Part shown: positions 1 through 9,468 of the stretch, piece by piece
How positions within the stretch are numbered: the first letter of the stretch is position 1
Layout of the letters: each line of letters opens with the position of its first letter
Program-made: the position numbers and the translations under genes
Assembly: GCA_036383895.1 (NCBI GenBank)
Contig: DASVNK010000030.1
Span: forward strand, 124,001 to 188,000
Source of the DNA: DASVNK01 sp036383895
Lineage (GTDB): Bacteria > Verrucomicrobiota > Verrucomicrobiia > Limisphaerales > SXQI01
Length of the DNA stretch: 64,000 nt
Reading direction: 5' to 3'
Notes under the pieces: model-generated
The model's database searches: none
What the model saw: the letters and a program-made list of their open reading frames with translations, nothing else
Told to the model about the DNA's origin: nothing

Positions 1-1
1 T

Positions 2-3000
2 CGTCGTATGAGTAGCCGAGGACACGAAGTTCATACTGGAGCGATCTTCGTGAAAATTGGAGGAGCTCCAATCCGTACCAGTGTCACAGACGCCGAGTTT
101 TATGTAGACTGGATGAACCAACTCCTGCAACGCACCTCTGTGGGCGGGGTGTGGGCATCGTACTACCAGAATAACAGAGCACAGGCTCACGCTCGAATTG
201 ACGCCGCTCGCACGCTATTTCAACAGATCGCTACGGACGCAGCTAACCTTTCATGGGGTATCACGACTGAAGGTCTTCCGGCTGCATTCCCGAATGTAGC
301 GTACTCTGCTCAGCTTCACGCGGCAGGCGGAACGACTCCTTATACTTGGTCCGTTGTGAGCGGTTCCCTCCCGGCAGGGCTTTCTCTGTCGGCCAATGGC
401 CAGATTTCAGGAACGCCCAGTCAAGTCGGCATTACCGCATTTAGCGTTCGCGCCGCTGACTCCAGCAATCCACAACGCGTCGCTACGAAGTCACTCACGC
501 TCGACGTAGCTGGTGGGGCGAGCATTTGGCCAACTTCCTCTCCCCTCAATTCTGGAGACGGCGATTCTAGCGCGGTGGAGTTGGGGTTAAAGTTTCAAAG
601 CTCGGCTTCTGGGAATGTAACAGGTATTCGCTTTTACAAATCGCCCGGAAACACTGGGCTGCACACAGGAAAAATTTGGAGCGCATCCGGCGCGTTGCTG
701 GCCTCAACCACTTTTGTAAACGAAACACCCTCTGGTTGGCAGTTTCAGCGCCTCTCATCACCTTTGTCAATTACTGCGAATACCACTTACATCGTCTCCT
801 ACCATGCACCTGCAGGCCGCTATGCAGCGGATTCCGGATACTTCAATTCGGCGTTCAGCAATGGTCCCTTACGAGCTCTATCTAATTCCGAAAGCGGCGG
901 CAATGGAGTTTACCGCTACGGTTCCTCAGCGTTTCCGGATCAGACATGGGGTGCAGCAAATTATTGGGTAGACGTTCTTTTTGATCAGGGTTCAGTCAAT
1001 GACACAACCCCGCCAACTATCGTGCTGCGGTCGCCAGGGGCTTCGGAAATAGGTGTTTCGCCTTCAACTGCAATCACGGTAACTTTTAGTGAGCCGGTTC
1101 AAACCGCGACAGTCAATTCCTCAACGATTGTTCTTCGCAACGCAGCGAATTCTATCATTCCGACCACTCTTTCCTACAATTCAGCCACAGCGACTGTGAC
1201 CATCCAGCCTGGTTCGGACTTAAGCCTATCTTCGACCTATTCGGTCACCGTTGTTGGTGGAGCATCCGGAATCAAGGATATCGCCGGGAATGCGCTGGCG
1301 AGTAATGCCACTTGGTCATTTGCCACCGCGAGTTCGGTGCCTCGGTCAATTTGGAATTCCTCTGTTACTCCGGCAGTTGTGGCTGATTCTGAGACCAGCG
1401 CAGTGGAGGTTGGACTTAAGTTTCAAAGCGCTGTTCCGGGCACAATTGCAGGTGTACGCTTCTACAAAGGGACTGGGAACAACGGTCCTCATGTCGGAAA
1501 CCTCTGGACCAGTTCGGGCACGCTCCTAAGGAGTGTTACTTTCAACAACGAAACCGCGTCAGGTTGGCAGTCTCAAGCATTCGCGACGCCGGTTCAGATC
1601 ACGCCAAACACAACTTACGTCATCTCTTATCATGCTCCAAACGGCCGATATGCGGTCAATAGCGGCTACTTCCAATCTGGTGGCTTCTCGAACTTGCCAT
1701 TGCGAGCCCTCGCAAACGGTGAGGATGGCGGAAACGGCGTTTACCGCTATGGTGCAACTGGGTTTCCCAGCCAGAGTTGGAATGGCGCGAATTATTGGGT
1801 TGATGTTCTCTTCCTGCCCGAGGTTGATAACACCGCTCCCACCATCGCGGATATTTCACCCGCCGAGAACTCAAACAATGTTGGCGCTTATGCCAACGTT
1901 ACGGTCACCTTTTCGGAGTCAATAGATCCGGCAACCCTGGGCAGCGCCACGCTCCAATTGCGCGATGCTCAGAACAACACTGTTGCGAGTAGCATTTCCT
2001 ACGATGCCGCGACAAAACGGGCCATCCTGACCCCAGCAACTCCGCTCGCGCTTTCGACTACCTATTCCGCCTCGGCAATTGGAGGAGCTTCAGGGGTTAA
2101 AGATCTTGCGGGGAATCCCTTGGCCACCACCCGGACATGGCAGTTCACTACCGCCACGCAGGCGCCACGTTCGCTGTGGAGTAATGCGATCGTTCCGACT
2201 GTTCCTTCGAATTCCGATTCAGGTGCCGTCGAACTCGGAGTAAAATTCTCCTCTGCTGTCGATGGTCAAGTGACCGGCGTTCGGTTCTACAAGGGGGCAG
2301 CGAACTCCGGACCGCACCGTGGTAATTTGTGGGATGTTGCTGGCAACCTTCTTGGCACCGTTCAGTTCCAGGACGAGACTGCCACGGGTTGGCAATTCCA
2401 GGCCTTTACAACGCCAGTCAACGTCTCGGCGAATACGACTTACGTAATTTCGTACCATGCTCCTGCTGGTGGGTACGCCCTCGATTCCGGCTATTTTGCT
2501 GGAACAGCCTTTAACAATTATCCGTTGCGGGCGCCTAGTACAGCAGAGAGCAGTGGTAACGGTTTGTTCCGTTACGGTGCATCCGCCTTCCCAAATCAAA
2601 CTTGGAACGGCGGCAATTACTGGGTCGATGTTGTTTTTCAACCTGCCCACGAATCAGTTGCCCCAACGGTACTTGCTGTGCAACCGGCGCAGAACGCCGT
2701 CGGAGTTTTCCCGGACGCCACAATTTCCGTCCGCTTCTCGGAAGGTCTTCAACCCTCGACCGTCAGTGCATCCTCAGTGCGGTTGCTCGCGCCCGGCGGT
2801 GCCACTGTTCCCGCTGTGGTCTCGTACGATCCTGGAACATTCACGGCTACAATCGATCCTTTGGAAACTCTGGCACTTCAGGCGACTTATACCGTTCGCG
2901 CGCTCAGTGGCGCGAGTGGCGTAAAAGACTTGGCAGGTAACGCTTTGGCCGCTGAGTTCAATTCGACGTTTTCTACCCTGGGCGAAGTTCCTAAAACGAT

Positions 3001-6000
3001 TTGGCCAAACAGTATTACACCAGCTTTGCTGACAGATCCCGATCCATTGTCGATTGAGCTGGGGCTCAAGTTTCGCGCCAGTGTGAACGGATACGTTGCC
3101 GGGGTCAGGTTCTACAAAGGTCCCGAAAACATAGGCCCGCATATTGGCAATATTTGGAGCGCGAGCGGAACTCTCTTGGGGACGGTCACGTTTCAAAATG
3201 AAACCGCTTCTGGTTGGCAATACCAGGCGCTACCCTCTCCGGTTCCAGTAACCGCAAACACGACCTATGTCGTCTCCTACCACACCGCCTCAGGTAAATA
3301 CTCGATCAATGACGGCTACTTCCTCAGCACTGGCATTGAGAATTCACCTCTCACCGCATTGTCAAACGTAGAAGCAGGAGGAAACGGGCTCTTTCGGTAC
3401 GGTGCTTCTAGCTTTCCAAGCCAATTTTACAACGGGGCTAACTTCTGGGTCGACCTTGTATTCGTTGAGAACATAGGGCCGGACGCAACGGCGCCTCAAG
3501 TCCTTGCGGTATCTCCCCTCAACAATGCCAACAATGTCGTGCTTTCCTCTAGCGTATCGGTTCGGTTTTCAGAGACGATTGCTTCGTCTACCGTGAATAG
3601 CTCCACGATCCTGATCAGAGACGCTCAGAACAATGTCGTTCCAACTTCCGCCTCCTATGGAACCCTGCCGTATACCGCGGTTGCCACGCCGATGAGCCCG
3701 CTCTCGCCATCATCCACCTACTTTGTCACCGTAAAAGGCGGCACCGCGGGCATTAAGGATCTCGCCGGAAACCCACTTACAGCCGACTTTCAATCGTCGT
3801 TCACCACGACGGCGCCCGATACAACCCCTCCCCAGGTTACGACCGTCAGTCCGTATTCAGGAGCTTCTGGCGTCGGCACGGCGGCACCACTGAATGTCAC
3901 CGTTTCTTTCAACGAAGCAATCAACGGCAACACTGTTTCTGGTCAGACCCTCTTCCTCCGCGATTCCGGAGGCAATCTGATTCCCGCTGTGGTTTCCTTT
4001 GCGAATAACACTGCCACCCTGATCAGCGACTCAACGCTTATCGCGGACACGACCTATACTGCGACTGTTAAAGGAGGGACGACCGGTGTCTCTGATACTT
4101 CGGGTAACCGTTTGGCAACGGACTTCACCTGGTCGTTCAAAACCATTTCTTCCAATCCGTACGGCAATGGCCCTGGCGGTCCCATTCTCCTGGTCACGGA
4201 CGAATCAAATCCTTTCAGCCTCTATTACGCAGAAATCCTCTTGACTGAAGGTCTCAACGCATTTGCAATTCTAGATCGCGACTCGCTGACCGCCGCTGCC
4301 CTTTCTCAATATGATGTCGCGATTCTCGGTTCATTTGCATTAACGCCAACCCACGTTTCCCTCTTGTCAGCTTGGGTTAACAACGGCGGAAATCTGATCG
4401 CGATGCGTCCTGACAAACAACTAGCGGCATTAGCTGGCCTGAGCGATGCAGGCACGACGTTATCTGAGGCCTACCTGCTCGTGAACACATCCTCCGGGCC
4501 CGGCATCGGAATCGTCGGTGAAACAATGCAGTTCCACGGGACTGCCGACCGGTATACGTTGAGCGGCGCATCGAGTGTCGCCACGCTTTACTCCACTGCA
4601 ACAACGGTCACTGCGAACCCGGCTGTGACTATGCGCAGCGTCGGTTCCAACGGAGGGCAGGTGGTCGTCTTCACCTATGATTTAGCCAAGTCCATTGTCC
4701 TCACCCGTCAAGGTAACCCCGCCTGGGCTGGCCAGGAACGCGATGGAAACGAGCCATTGCGCTCGAACGACCTTTTTTACGGTCCTGCAGCGAACGATCC
4801 ACAGCCGAACTGGAACGACTTTAGCAAGATCGCTATTCCGCAGGCCGACGAACAGCAACGCTTGCTTGCGAACCTGATCACCACAATCAATTCAGATCAG
4901 AACTTACTGCCGCGATTTTGGTATTTTCCTCATGGACATAAGGCCGCTATTGTTATGACTGGCGATGACCATGCTCAGAATGGTTCCACGCCGCGTTTCG
5001 ACCAGTATCTCGCGTATACGCCGGCTGGTGCTTCTGTTGCCGATTGGGATGCTGTCCGAAGTTCATCGTATGTCTGGAACAACACGCCTATTCCTGACAG
5101 CCAGGCTGCTTATTACAACTCGTTAGGATTCGAACTCGCTTTGCATATCAATACAGGTTCCTTCGGCGGCTGGATCTGCGGTAACTACAACGCCGAGACT
5201 GTAAATTCCATTTTTACTCAGCAACTGAATGCGTTCCGTGCGCAATTTCCGAGTCTACCATCGCCGGCTACTTTACGTATGCACTGTATCGCGTGGAGTG
5301 GCTATACAGTTCTTCCTGAAGTTTGTTTGCCGCATGGAATTAGGTTGGAGACAAGTTATTACTATTTCCCTGGCTCGTGGGTTCAGAATCGCCCCGGCCT
5401 GTTCACCGGTTCAGGGATGGCCATGCGCTTTGCCTCTGCTCAAGGTGGCGTCATCGATGTTTATCAGGCGGCCACGCAAATGACCGACGAATCTGGCCAA
5501 AGCTATCCATTTACCTCCGATGTTCTGCTGGATCGCGCACTCGGTCCTGAAGGTTACTACGGTGCCTTTGTCGCCAACATGCATACGGACGTAAATCCCT
5601 TCCCCCAGTCGGATGCGATTGTACAGTCTGCTCAGTCTCGCGGCGTCCCCATAATTAGCGCTCTTCAGCTTCTAAAGTGGCTCGATTCTAAGAACGGTTC
5701 GTCGTTCGGAAACATTGCATGGAATAATAATCGTCAGCAATTCTCGATTAACGCGAGTCCGGGAGCCGTCGGACTGATGGCCATGGTGCCAGTTCCTGCC
5801 GGTTACGAGGTCACCGCCGTCCGTAGGAACTCTGCCGCTGCGGAATTTGCGATTGAATCGGTGAAAGGCGTCGAATACGCGATGTTTTACGCTCTAACAG
5901 GTAATTATGAAGTGGATTACCTTCGCGACACAGTCGCTCCAACGGTCAATTCTGTCACTCCAACGAATGCCCAAACCGCCATTGCTCCGGACAGTGCCGT

Positions 6001-6757
6001 CACAATTACTTTTAGCGAGGCCATTGATCCCGCAACCGTCACTGCTTCGACAATCCGCCTGCAAAACCCTCAAGGGACTGCAGTCCCATCCACCACGCTC
6101 TACGACCAAAGTACCTTCACCGTAACGCTAATTCCAAACGCGCAACTCGCTGCTGGGACGACTTACACCGTTGCGATTTCTGGTGGTTCCAGCGGTGTAA
6201 AGGATTTCGCGGGCAATCCTCTCCAGGCGAATTTCGCCTCCACCTTCACCACCGTTCCTCAGGTTGTTTATTCTATCTGGCCGGATACCACCACGCCTTC
6301 GACTCTGGCCGAATCGGATAGCTCCGCTGTCGAGCTCGGTCTTAAGTTCCGTTCTTCCGTGAGCGGCTCTGTGCGAGGAGTTCGCTTCTACAAAGGCCCG
6401 GGTAATACTGGCACTCACCGCGGCAGTCTCTGGTCCGCAACTGGAACGCTCCTCGGCACCGTTGTCTTCCAGAACGAAACCGCCTCTGGATGGCAAACCG
6501 CGCTGTTCACAACCCCAATTGCCATCAACGCAAACACAACTTACGTCGTTTCCTACCACGCTCCGGTCGGTCGATACTCCGTGAATGGCGGATTTTTCAC
6601 CTCCGGTGGAGTTGATCGTCCGCCTCTCCGCGCCCTCTCAGCCGCAGAAAGCGGCGGCAACGGCGTCTACCGCTACTCAGGCACCAGCGCCTTCCCGAAC
6701 CAAACCTGGAACGGCGGCAACTATTGGGTCGACGTCATCTTCCAAACCAACCCGTAA
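2..6757 (+). CDS. Giant surface protein with five DUF4082 modules, Ig-like domains and a deacetylase-like core (5' partial)
   Basis: The frame is open to the window edge, and the first Met (position 8) has no ribosome binding site and no signal peptide, so the true start lies outside. Residues 1-75 resemble the tail of another enzyme domain. Then come a putative-Ig domain (about 80-165) and DUF4082 modules at about 171-330, 445-605, 720-880, 996-1150 and 2088-2249. Each DUF4082 module carries GLKF, RFYKG, VSYHAP and NYWVD-like signatures. SbsA-type Ig-like domains separate them. A Rossmann-like segment (about 1390-1480) precedes a block at about 1636-1960 with D1653-D1654-H1655, reminiscent of the metal-binding start of NodB-type polysaccharide deacetylases. 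I infer an exported or surface carbohydrate-active protein. DUF4082 itself has no assigned biochemistry, and the enzymatic reading is tentative. Confidence 0.85.
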   Translation, partial: RRMSSRGHEVHTGAIFVKIGGAPIRTSVTDAEFYVDWMNQLLQRTSVGGVWASYYQNNRAQAHARIDAARTLFQQIATDAANLSWGITTEGLPAAFPNVAYSAQLHAAGGTTPYTWSVVSGSLPAGLSLSANGQISGTPSQVGITAFSVRAADSSNPQRVATKSLTLDVAGGASIWPTSSPLNSGDGDSSAVELGLKFQSSASGNVTGIRFYKSPGNTGLHTGKIWSASGALLASTTFVNETPSGWQFQRLSSPLSITANTTYIVSYHAPAGRYAADSGYFNSAFSNGPLRALSNSESGGNGVYRYGSSAFPDQTWGAANYWVDVLFDQGSVNDTTPPTIVLRSPGASEIGVSPSTAITVTFSEPVQTATVNSSTIVLRNAANSIIPTTLSYNSATATVTIQPGSDLSLSSTYSVTVVGGASGIKDIAGNALASNATWSFATASSVPRSIWNSSVTPAVVADSETSAVEVGLKFQSAVPGTIAGVRFYKGTGNNGPHVGNLWTSSGTLLRSVTFNNETASGWQSQAFATPVQITPNTTYVISYHAPNGRYAVNSGYFQSGGFSNLPLRALANGEDGGNGVYRYGATGFPSQSWNGANYWVDVLFLPEVDNTAPTIADISPAENSNNVGAYANVTVTFSESIDPATLGSATLQLRDAQNNTVASSISYDAATKRAILTPATPLALSTTYSASAIGGASGVKDLAGNPLATTRTWQFTTATQAPRSLWSNAIVPTVPSNSDSGAVELGVKFSSAVDGQVTGVRFYKGAANSGPHRGNLWDVAGNLLGTVQFQDETATGWQFQAFTTPVNVSANTTYVISYHAPAGGYALDSGYFAGTAFNNYPLRAPSTAESSGNGLFRYGASAFPNQTWNGGNYWVDVVFQPAHESVAPTVLAVQPAQNAVGVFPDATISVRFSEGLQPSTVSASSVRLLAPGGATVPAVVSYDPGTFTATIDPLETLALQATYTVRALSGASGVKDLAGNALAAEFNSTFSTLGEVPKTIWPNSITPALLTDPDPLSIELGLKFRASVNGYVAGVRFYKGPENIGPHIGNIWSASGTLLGTVTFQNETASGWQYQALPSPVPVTANTTYVVSYHTASGKYSINDGYFLSTGIENSPLTALSNVEAGGNGLFRYGASSFPSQFYNGANFWVDLVFVENIGPDATAPQVLAVSPLNNANNVVLSSSVSVRFSETIASSTVNSSTILIRDAQNNVVPTSASYGTLPYTAVATPMSPLSPSSTYFVTVKGGTAGIKDLAGNPLTADFQSSFTTTAPDTTPPQVTTVSPYSGASGVGTAAPLNVTVSFNEAINGNTVSGQTLFLRDSGGNLIPAVVSFANNTATLISDSTLIADTTYTATVKGGTTGVSDTSGNRLATDFTWSFKTISSNPYGNGPGGPILLVTDESNPFSLYYAEILLTEGLNAFAILDRDSLTAAALSQYDVAILGSFALTPTHVSLLSAWVNNGGNLIAMRPDKQLAALAGLSDAGTTLSEAYLLVNTSSGPGIGIVGETMQFHGTADRYTLSGASSVATLYSTATTVTANPAVTMRSVGSNGGQVVVFTYDLAKSIVLTRQGNPAWAGQERDGNEPLRSNDLFYGPAANDPQPNWNDFSKIAIPQADEQQRLLANLITTINSDQNLLPRFWYFPHGHKAAIVMTGDDHAQNGSTPRFDQYLAYTPAGASVADWDAVRSSSYVWNNTPIPDSQAAYYNSLGFELALHINTGSFGGWICGNYNAETVNSIFTQQLNAFRAQFPSLPSPATLRMHCIAWSGYTVLPEVCLPHGIRLETSYYYFPGSWVQNRPGLFTGSGMAMRFASAQGGVIDVYQAATQMTDESGQSYPFTSDVLLDRALGPEGYYGAFVANMHTDVNPFPQSDAIVQSAQSRGVPIISALQLLKWLDSKNGSSFGNIAWNNNRQQFSINASPGAVGLMAMVPVPAGYEVTAVRRNSAAAEFAIESVKGVEYAMFYALTGNYEVDYLRDTVAPTVNSVTPTNAQTAIAPDSAVTITFSEAIDPATVTASTIRLQNPQGTAVPSTTLYDQSTFTVTLIPNAQLAAGTTYTVAISGGSSGVKDFAGNPLQANFASTFTTVPQVVYSIWPDTTTPSTLAESDSSAVELGLKFRSSVSGSVRGVRFYKGPGNTGTHRGSLWSATGTLLGTVVFQNETASGWQTALFTTPIAINANTTYVVSYHAPVGRYSVNGGFFTSGGVDRPPLRALSAAESGGNGVYRYSGTSAFPNQTWNGGNYWVDVIFQTNP

Positions 6758-7070
6758 TCACGGAGGGACAATCTTCCGGAGGGACGAGTTCCACGAGTCC
6801 ACGAATTCCGCTTTTTAAGGCGTTCGGTGTTGACACGCAAAGCAGGTTTCCCCATCATATGCGGCATTTGAAGCATAATGTGGCTTTTTGTCCTTTGAAA
6901 TAGTACTATTCCGCCATTCGCGTTTCATAACGCTTCCATTTGCGTTCTGCACTGCGTTCACGCTATTTCACGATCTTCCACTCTTTTCTACGCTATTAAA
7001 GGCGGGGGGAAGGGGGCCGGGTGGTGCGAGGCTCCGCCCGAGCATTCACTCTGCCGCCGCGGTTTCCGCC

Positions 7071-7180
7071 AAAAAAACACACGCCTTTTGAAACAAAACA
7101 CACGCCAAACACACGCGAACACACCGAAGAAACACGCGGGAAATCGCAGCAAAACACACGGAAACACACCAAACACACGC
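7071..7180 (+). repeat. AAACACA-type degenerate repeat tract, copy 1
   Basis: About eight units of the form A(2-7)CACACG/C are spaced roughly 9-20 bases apart, beginning with A7CACACG and ending just before a T8 run. The units are not identical and the spacers are not conserved in sequence, so this is not a CRISPR or a simple microsatellite. The AAACACA strand is the coding strand of the next gene downstream (7579). Similar tracts occur at 7384, 23607 (minus strand) and 46946. Function unknown. Confidence 0.7.
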
Positions 7181-7383
7181 GTTTTTTTTCTGGAGGCTGC
7201 TGTTATCGCAAAGGTCAACTAAGAGCCGCTTGAGAATGGCGTGTGACGGGTTCGCGGGGATTTTGCTGGAATGCGAGGAGCGACGAATGAGTATACCCTT
7301 CAGCGGTCTGCGACTGAGAAGCAACGACGCAGTCCGGCAAAAGAGCTTGAATACGGCGCTTGGGATTTGTGAGACGCCTTCTT

Positions 7384-7480
7384 AAAAAAACACAGTCGCA
7401 CACAACGCGAACACAGATCAAACACGGCTTCGAACACAGTAAAAGGCCAGCAAAACACATATAAACACAGAAAAACACAG
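7384..7480 (+). repeat. AAACACA-type degenerate repeat tract, copy 2
   Basis: About eight units with cores AACACAG, CACACAACG, AAACACGG and AAAACACAT lie within about 97 bases, roughly one unit per 12 bases. The tract ends about 100 bases before the acyltransferase gene at 7579, on the same strand. A-tracts repeated at near-helical spacing could bend DNA, which is an inference. There is no protein-coding sense in any frame. Confidence 0.7.
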
Positions 7481-7578
7481 GTGCTTTTAAAGGAAAGAGT
7501 CTCCTAACCCTCTATTCGCCCTCCGCGTTCCTCCGCTTTCGCGCTCTTGGTGTCCTTCTGTAAACTCCGAGTAATCCA

Positions 7579-8292
7579 ATGACCCAACCCCAGGCCCAAA
7601 CCACTTCCCGCATGGTTCCGTCGGTCCACGGAACCCGCAAAATTCAGCCCGATCCGCAGTTCGAAGTTGATCTCGCCGAACACCTCCGCAAATCCTATCC
7701 CGGCACATCACTTCTCGAACACTACAATCGCTTTGCTGTCGGCGATACGGAACTCGACTCCCTCATGCGCCGAGCCATCTGGCGCACCGTCGCTCGTAGG
7801 TTCGGAAATGCGGTAAAGATCGGTGCCGGCGTCGGATTCAAGCACCTCGAAACCTTTGAAATCGGCGACGGCGTCTTCATCGGTGCTCAGGCTTACATCC
7901 AAGGCCGTTACGACGGCACCACGAAGATCGGGAACCGCGTCTGGATCGGACCTCAGGCCTACTTCGATGCCCGCCATTTGATCCTTGAAGACTACGTTGG
8001 TTGGGGACCTGGCGCGAAAGTCCTCGGCTCCGCCCACACCGGCATTCCTTACGACCGCCCGGTTATCGAGACCGACCTCGAAATCAAACCGGTCTACGTC
8101 GAGGAATGGGCCGACATCGGCACAGGTGCCGTTCTCCTTCCCGGCGTCCGCATCGGCAAGGGCGCAATTGTCGGAGCCGGCGCGGTCGTCACTCACGACG
8201 TCCCTCCTTACTCAATCGTCGCCGGCGTCCCGGCCCGGTTCCTCCGCTGGCGCGAAGGTTATAAACCGCCCGAAACCCAGAATCCTCAATAA
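7579..8292 (+). CDS. Left-handed beta-helix (hexapeptide-repeat) acyltransferase
   Basis: This 237-residue protein has an N-terminal helical stretch (about 20-85) and then hexapeptide repeats of the [LIV]-G-x4 type (about 90-220), ending in the GAVVTHDVPPYSIVAGVPAR signature typical of the maltose/serine O-acetyltransferase-like LbH family. Such enzymes transfer an acetyl or related acyl group from CoA to a sugar or amino-sugar hydroxyl or amine in the cytoplasm. The next two genes (epimerase, DegT aminotransferase) make an amino-sugar role attractive: oxidise or epimerise, aminate, then N-acetylate. The substrate cannot be read from sequence. A 12-bp inverted repeat overlaps its stop codon, so it may be a separate transcription unit from 8435. 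Confidence 0.85.
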   Translation: MTQPQAQTTSRMVPSVHGTRKIQPDPQFEVDLAEHLRKSYPGTSLLEHYNRFAVGDTELDSLMRRAIWRTVARRFGNAVKIGAGVGFKHLETFEIGDGVFIGAQAYIQGRYDGTTKIGNRVWIGPQAYFDARHLILEDYVGWGPGAKVLGSAHTGIPYDRPVIETDLEIKPVYVEEWADIGTGAVLLPGVRIGKGAIVGAGAVVTHDVPPYSIVAGVPARFLRWREGYKPPETQNPQ

Positions 8293-8321
8293 CTGCGCGT
8301 CGAATGGATGCGCGGTTATTG
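8287..8321 (+). terminator. Stem-loop overlapping the acyltransferase stop codon
   Basis: CAATAACTGCGC (8287-8298) pairs with GCGCGGTTATTG (8310-8321) over 12 bp with one G-T wobble and an 11-base loop. The stop TAA (8290-8292) lies inside the left arm. No U-tract follows, so it may be a transcript-end stabiliser or a weak terminator rather than a classical intrinsic terminator. Confidence 0.45.
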
Positions 8322-8434
8322 ATAAAGACTGTCGCATTTCTGCTAGCGTTTTCCCTTCGAAACAGGCCCACTTCTGATACTTTCTCTAGCGCTCTAATGG
8401 TCGCTATTTCGCCCGGAGCGCATCGATTTTTGCT

Positions 8435-9430
8435 ATGATCAAACACAAGCGTGCTCTCATCACCGGCGGCGCCGGCCTGATCGGTTCCCACATCGCCGAC
8501 AAGCTCGTCGCCGACGGCTTCGAAGAAATCGTCATCCTCGATAACTTCACCCGCGGCCGCATGCAGAACCTCGACGCCGCCTGCGCTTCCGGCAAAGTCA
8601 CCCTCGTCGAAGGCGACATCCGGAACACTGAGCACGTCCGCGACGTCATGGACGGCATCGACATCGTCTTCCACGAAGCCGCGATCCGAATCACGCAATG
8701 CGCCGAAGATCCCCGCCTCGCTCACGACGTCCTCGCGACCGGCACCTTCAACATCCTCGAAGCCGCCGTCGCCGCCAAAGTGAAGCGCGTCGTCTACGCT
8801 TCCTCCGCCTCCATCTATGGCCAGGCCGAAGAATTTCCCACCACCGAAAACCACCACGGCTACGGCAACCGCACCATGTATGGCGCGATCAAGCTTTACG
8901 GCGAAGGCATGCTCCGCAGCTTCTATGAAATGTATGGCCTGAACTACGTCGCTCTCCGTTACTTCAATGTTTACGGTCCGCGCATGGATGCCTATGGCGT
9001 TTACACCGAAGTGATGATCCGCTGGATGGAACGCCTCTCCAAAGGCCAGCCCTGCCTCATCCTCGGCGATGGCAGCCAAACGATGGATTTCGTTTACGTC
9101 GATGACATCGCCCGCGCGAATATCATCGCCGCCAATTCGAGCATTACCGATGACGTCATCAACGTTGCTAGCGGCGAAGAAACCAGCCTCAAGGAACTCG
9201 CGGAGGCGCTCGGGAAAGTCATGGGCGTAAATCTCCCACCGGAATTTGGTCCGGCCCGCAAAGCCACTCCCGTTTGGCGCCGGCTCGCGGATGTATCCAA
9301 AGCGCAAAAACGCCTCGGCTTCAAAACCCAAGTTTCCCTTGAGCGCGGCCTCCGCGAACTCGTCGAATGGTGGAAGAACCTCCCGAAAGGCGAAGAACTC
9401 GCCCGCCCGCCCCAACTCCAAACAAAATAG
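8435..9430 (+). CDS. NAD-dependent epimerase/dehydratase (extended SDR)
   Basis: This 331-residue extended short-chain dehydrogenase has the Rossmann motif GGAGLIG at residues 11-17 and the catalytic Tyr149-x3-Lys153 in MYGAIK, with the upstream Ser in YASSASIYG. An RYFNVYGPRM motif is typical of UDP-glucose 4-epimerase and nucleotide-sugar 4,6-dehydratase relatives. It probably acts on an NDP-sugar in the cytoplasm. It is followed after 38 bases by a DegT-type aminotransferase, so the two likely act in sequence to make an amino sugar for a surface glycan. Exact substrate and reaction (C4 epimerisation or dehydration) are unresolved. Third codon positions are strongly C-rich, as in the neighbours. 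Confidence 0.9.
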   Translation: MIKHKRALITGGAGLIGSHIADKLVADGFEEIVILDNFTRGRMQNLDAACASGKVTLVEGDIRNTEHVRDVMDGIDIVFHEAAIRITQCAEDPRLAHDVLATGTFNILEAAVAAKVKRVVYASSASIYGQAEEFPTTENHHGYGNRTMYGAIKLYGEGMLRSFYEMYGLNYVALRYFNVYGPRMDAYGVYTEVMIRWMERLSKGQPCLILGDGSQTMDFVYVDDIARANIIAANSSITDDVINVASGEETSLKELAEALGKVMGVNLPPEFGPARKATPVWRRLADVSKAQKRLGFKTQVSLERGLRELVEWWKNLPKGEELARPPQLQTK

Positions 9431-9468
9431 GTTTTAGCCTTTAGCCTTCACCCCTCATCCCTTTTCAA

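Larger units (their letters stand above)
6758..7578. other. 821-base gap with two repeat tracts and no convincing gene
   Basis: No recognisable protein is encoded here on either strand. A TTGACA hexamer at 6830-6835 could be a -35 box, but no good -10 follows. The region 7071-7180 and the region 7384-7480 are AAACACA-type tracts (separate entries). Between them, a 49-codon frame starting at 7236 has no recognisable motif and I do not call it. A T8 run at 7182-7189 follows the first tract. Confidence 0.6.

Noticed and set aside
6988..7178. Cys/Val/Phe-rich small frames on the minus strand
   Set aside because: They are translations of the AAACACA tract (TGTGTTT codons) and have no protein-like character.
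7071..7180. CRISPR or simple microsatellite
   Set aside because: Units are degenerate and spacing irregular; no unique spacers of constant length.
7236..7385. 49-codon frame between repeat tracts
   Set aside because: There is no ribosome binding site, signal or motif, and the composition is unlike the neighbouring genes.
8189..9421. Long antisense frame (410 codons) opposite the epimerase
   Set aside because: It mirrors the SDR gene with intact catalytic motifs. GC-rich coding strands often leave long open antisense frames, and the product has no recognisable domain.
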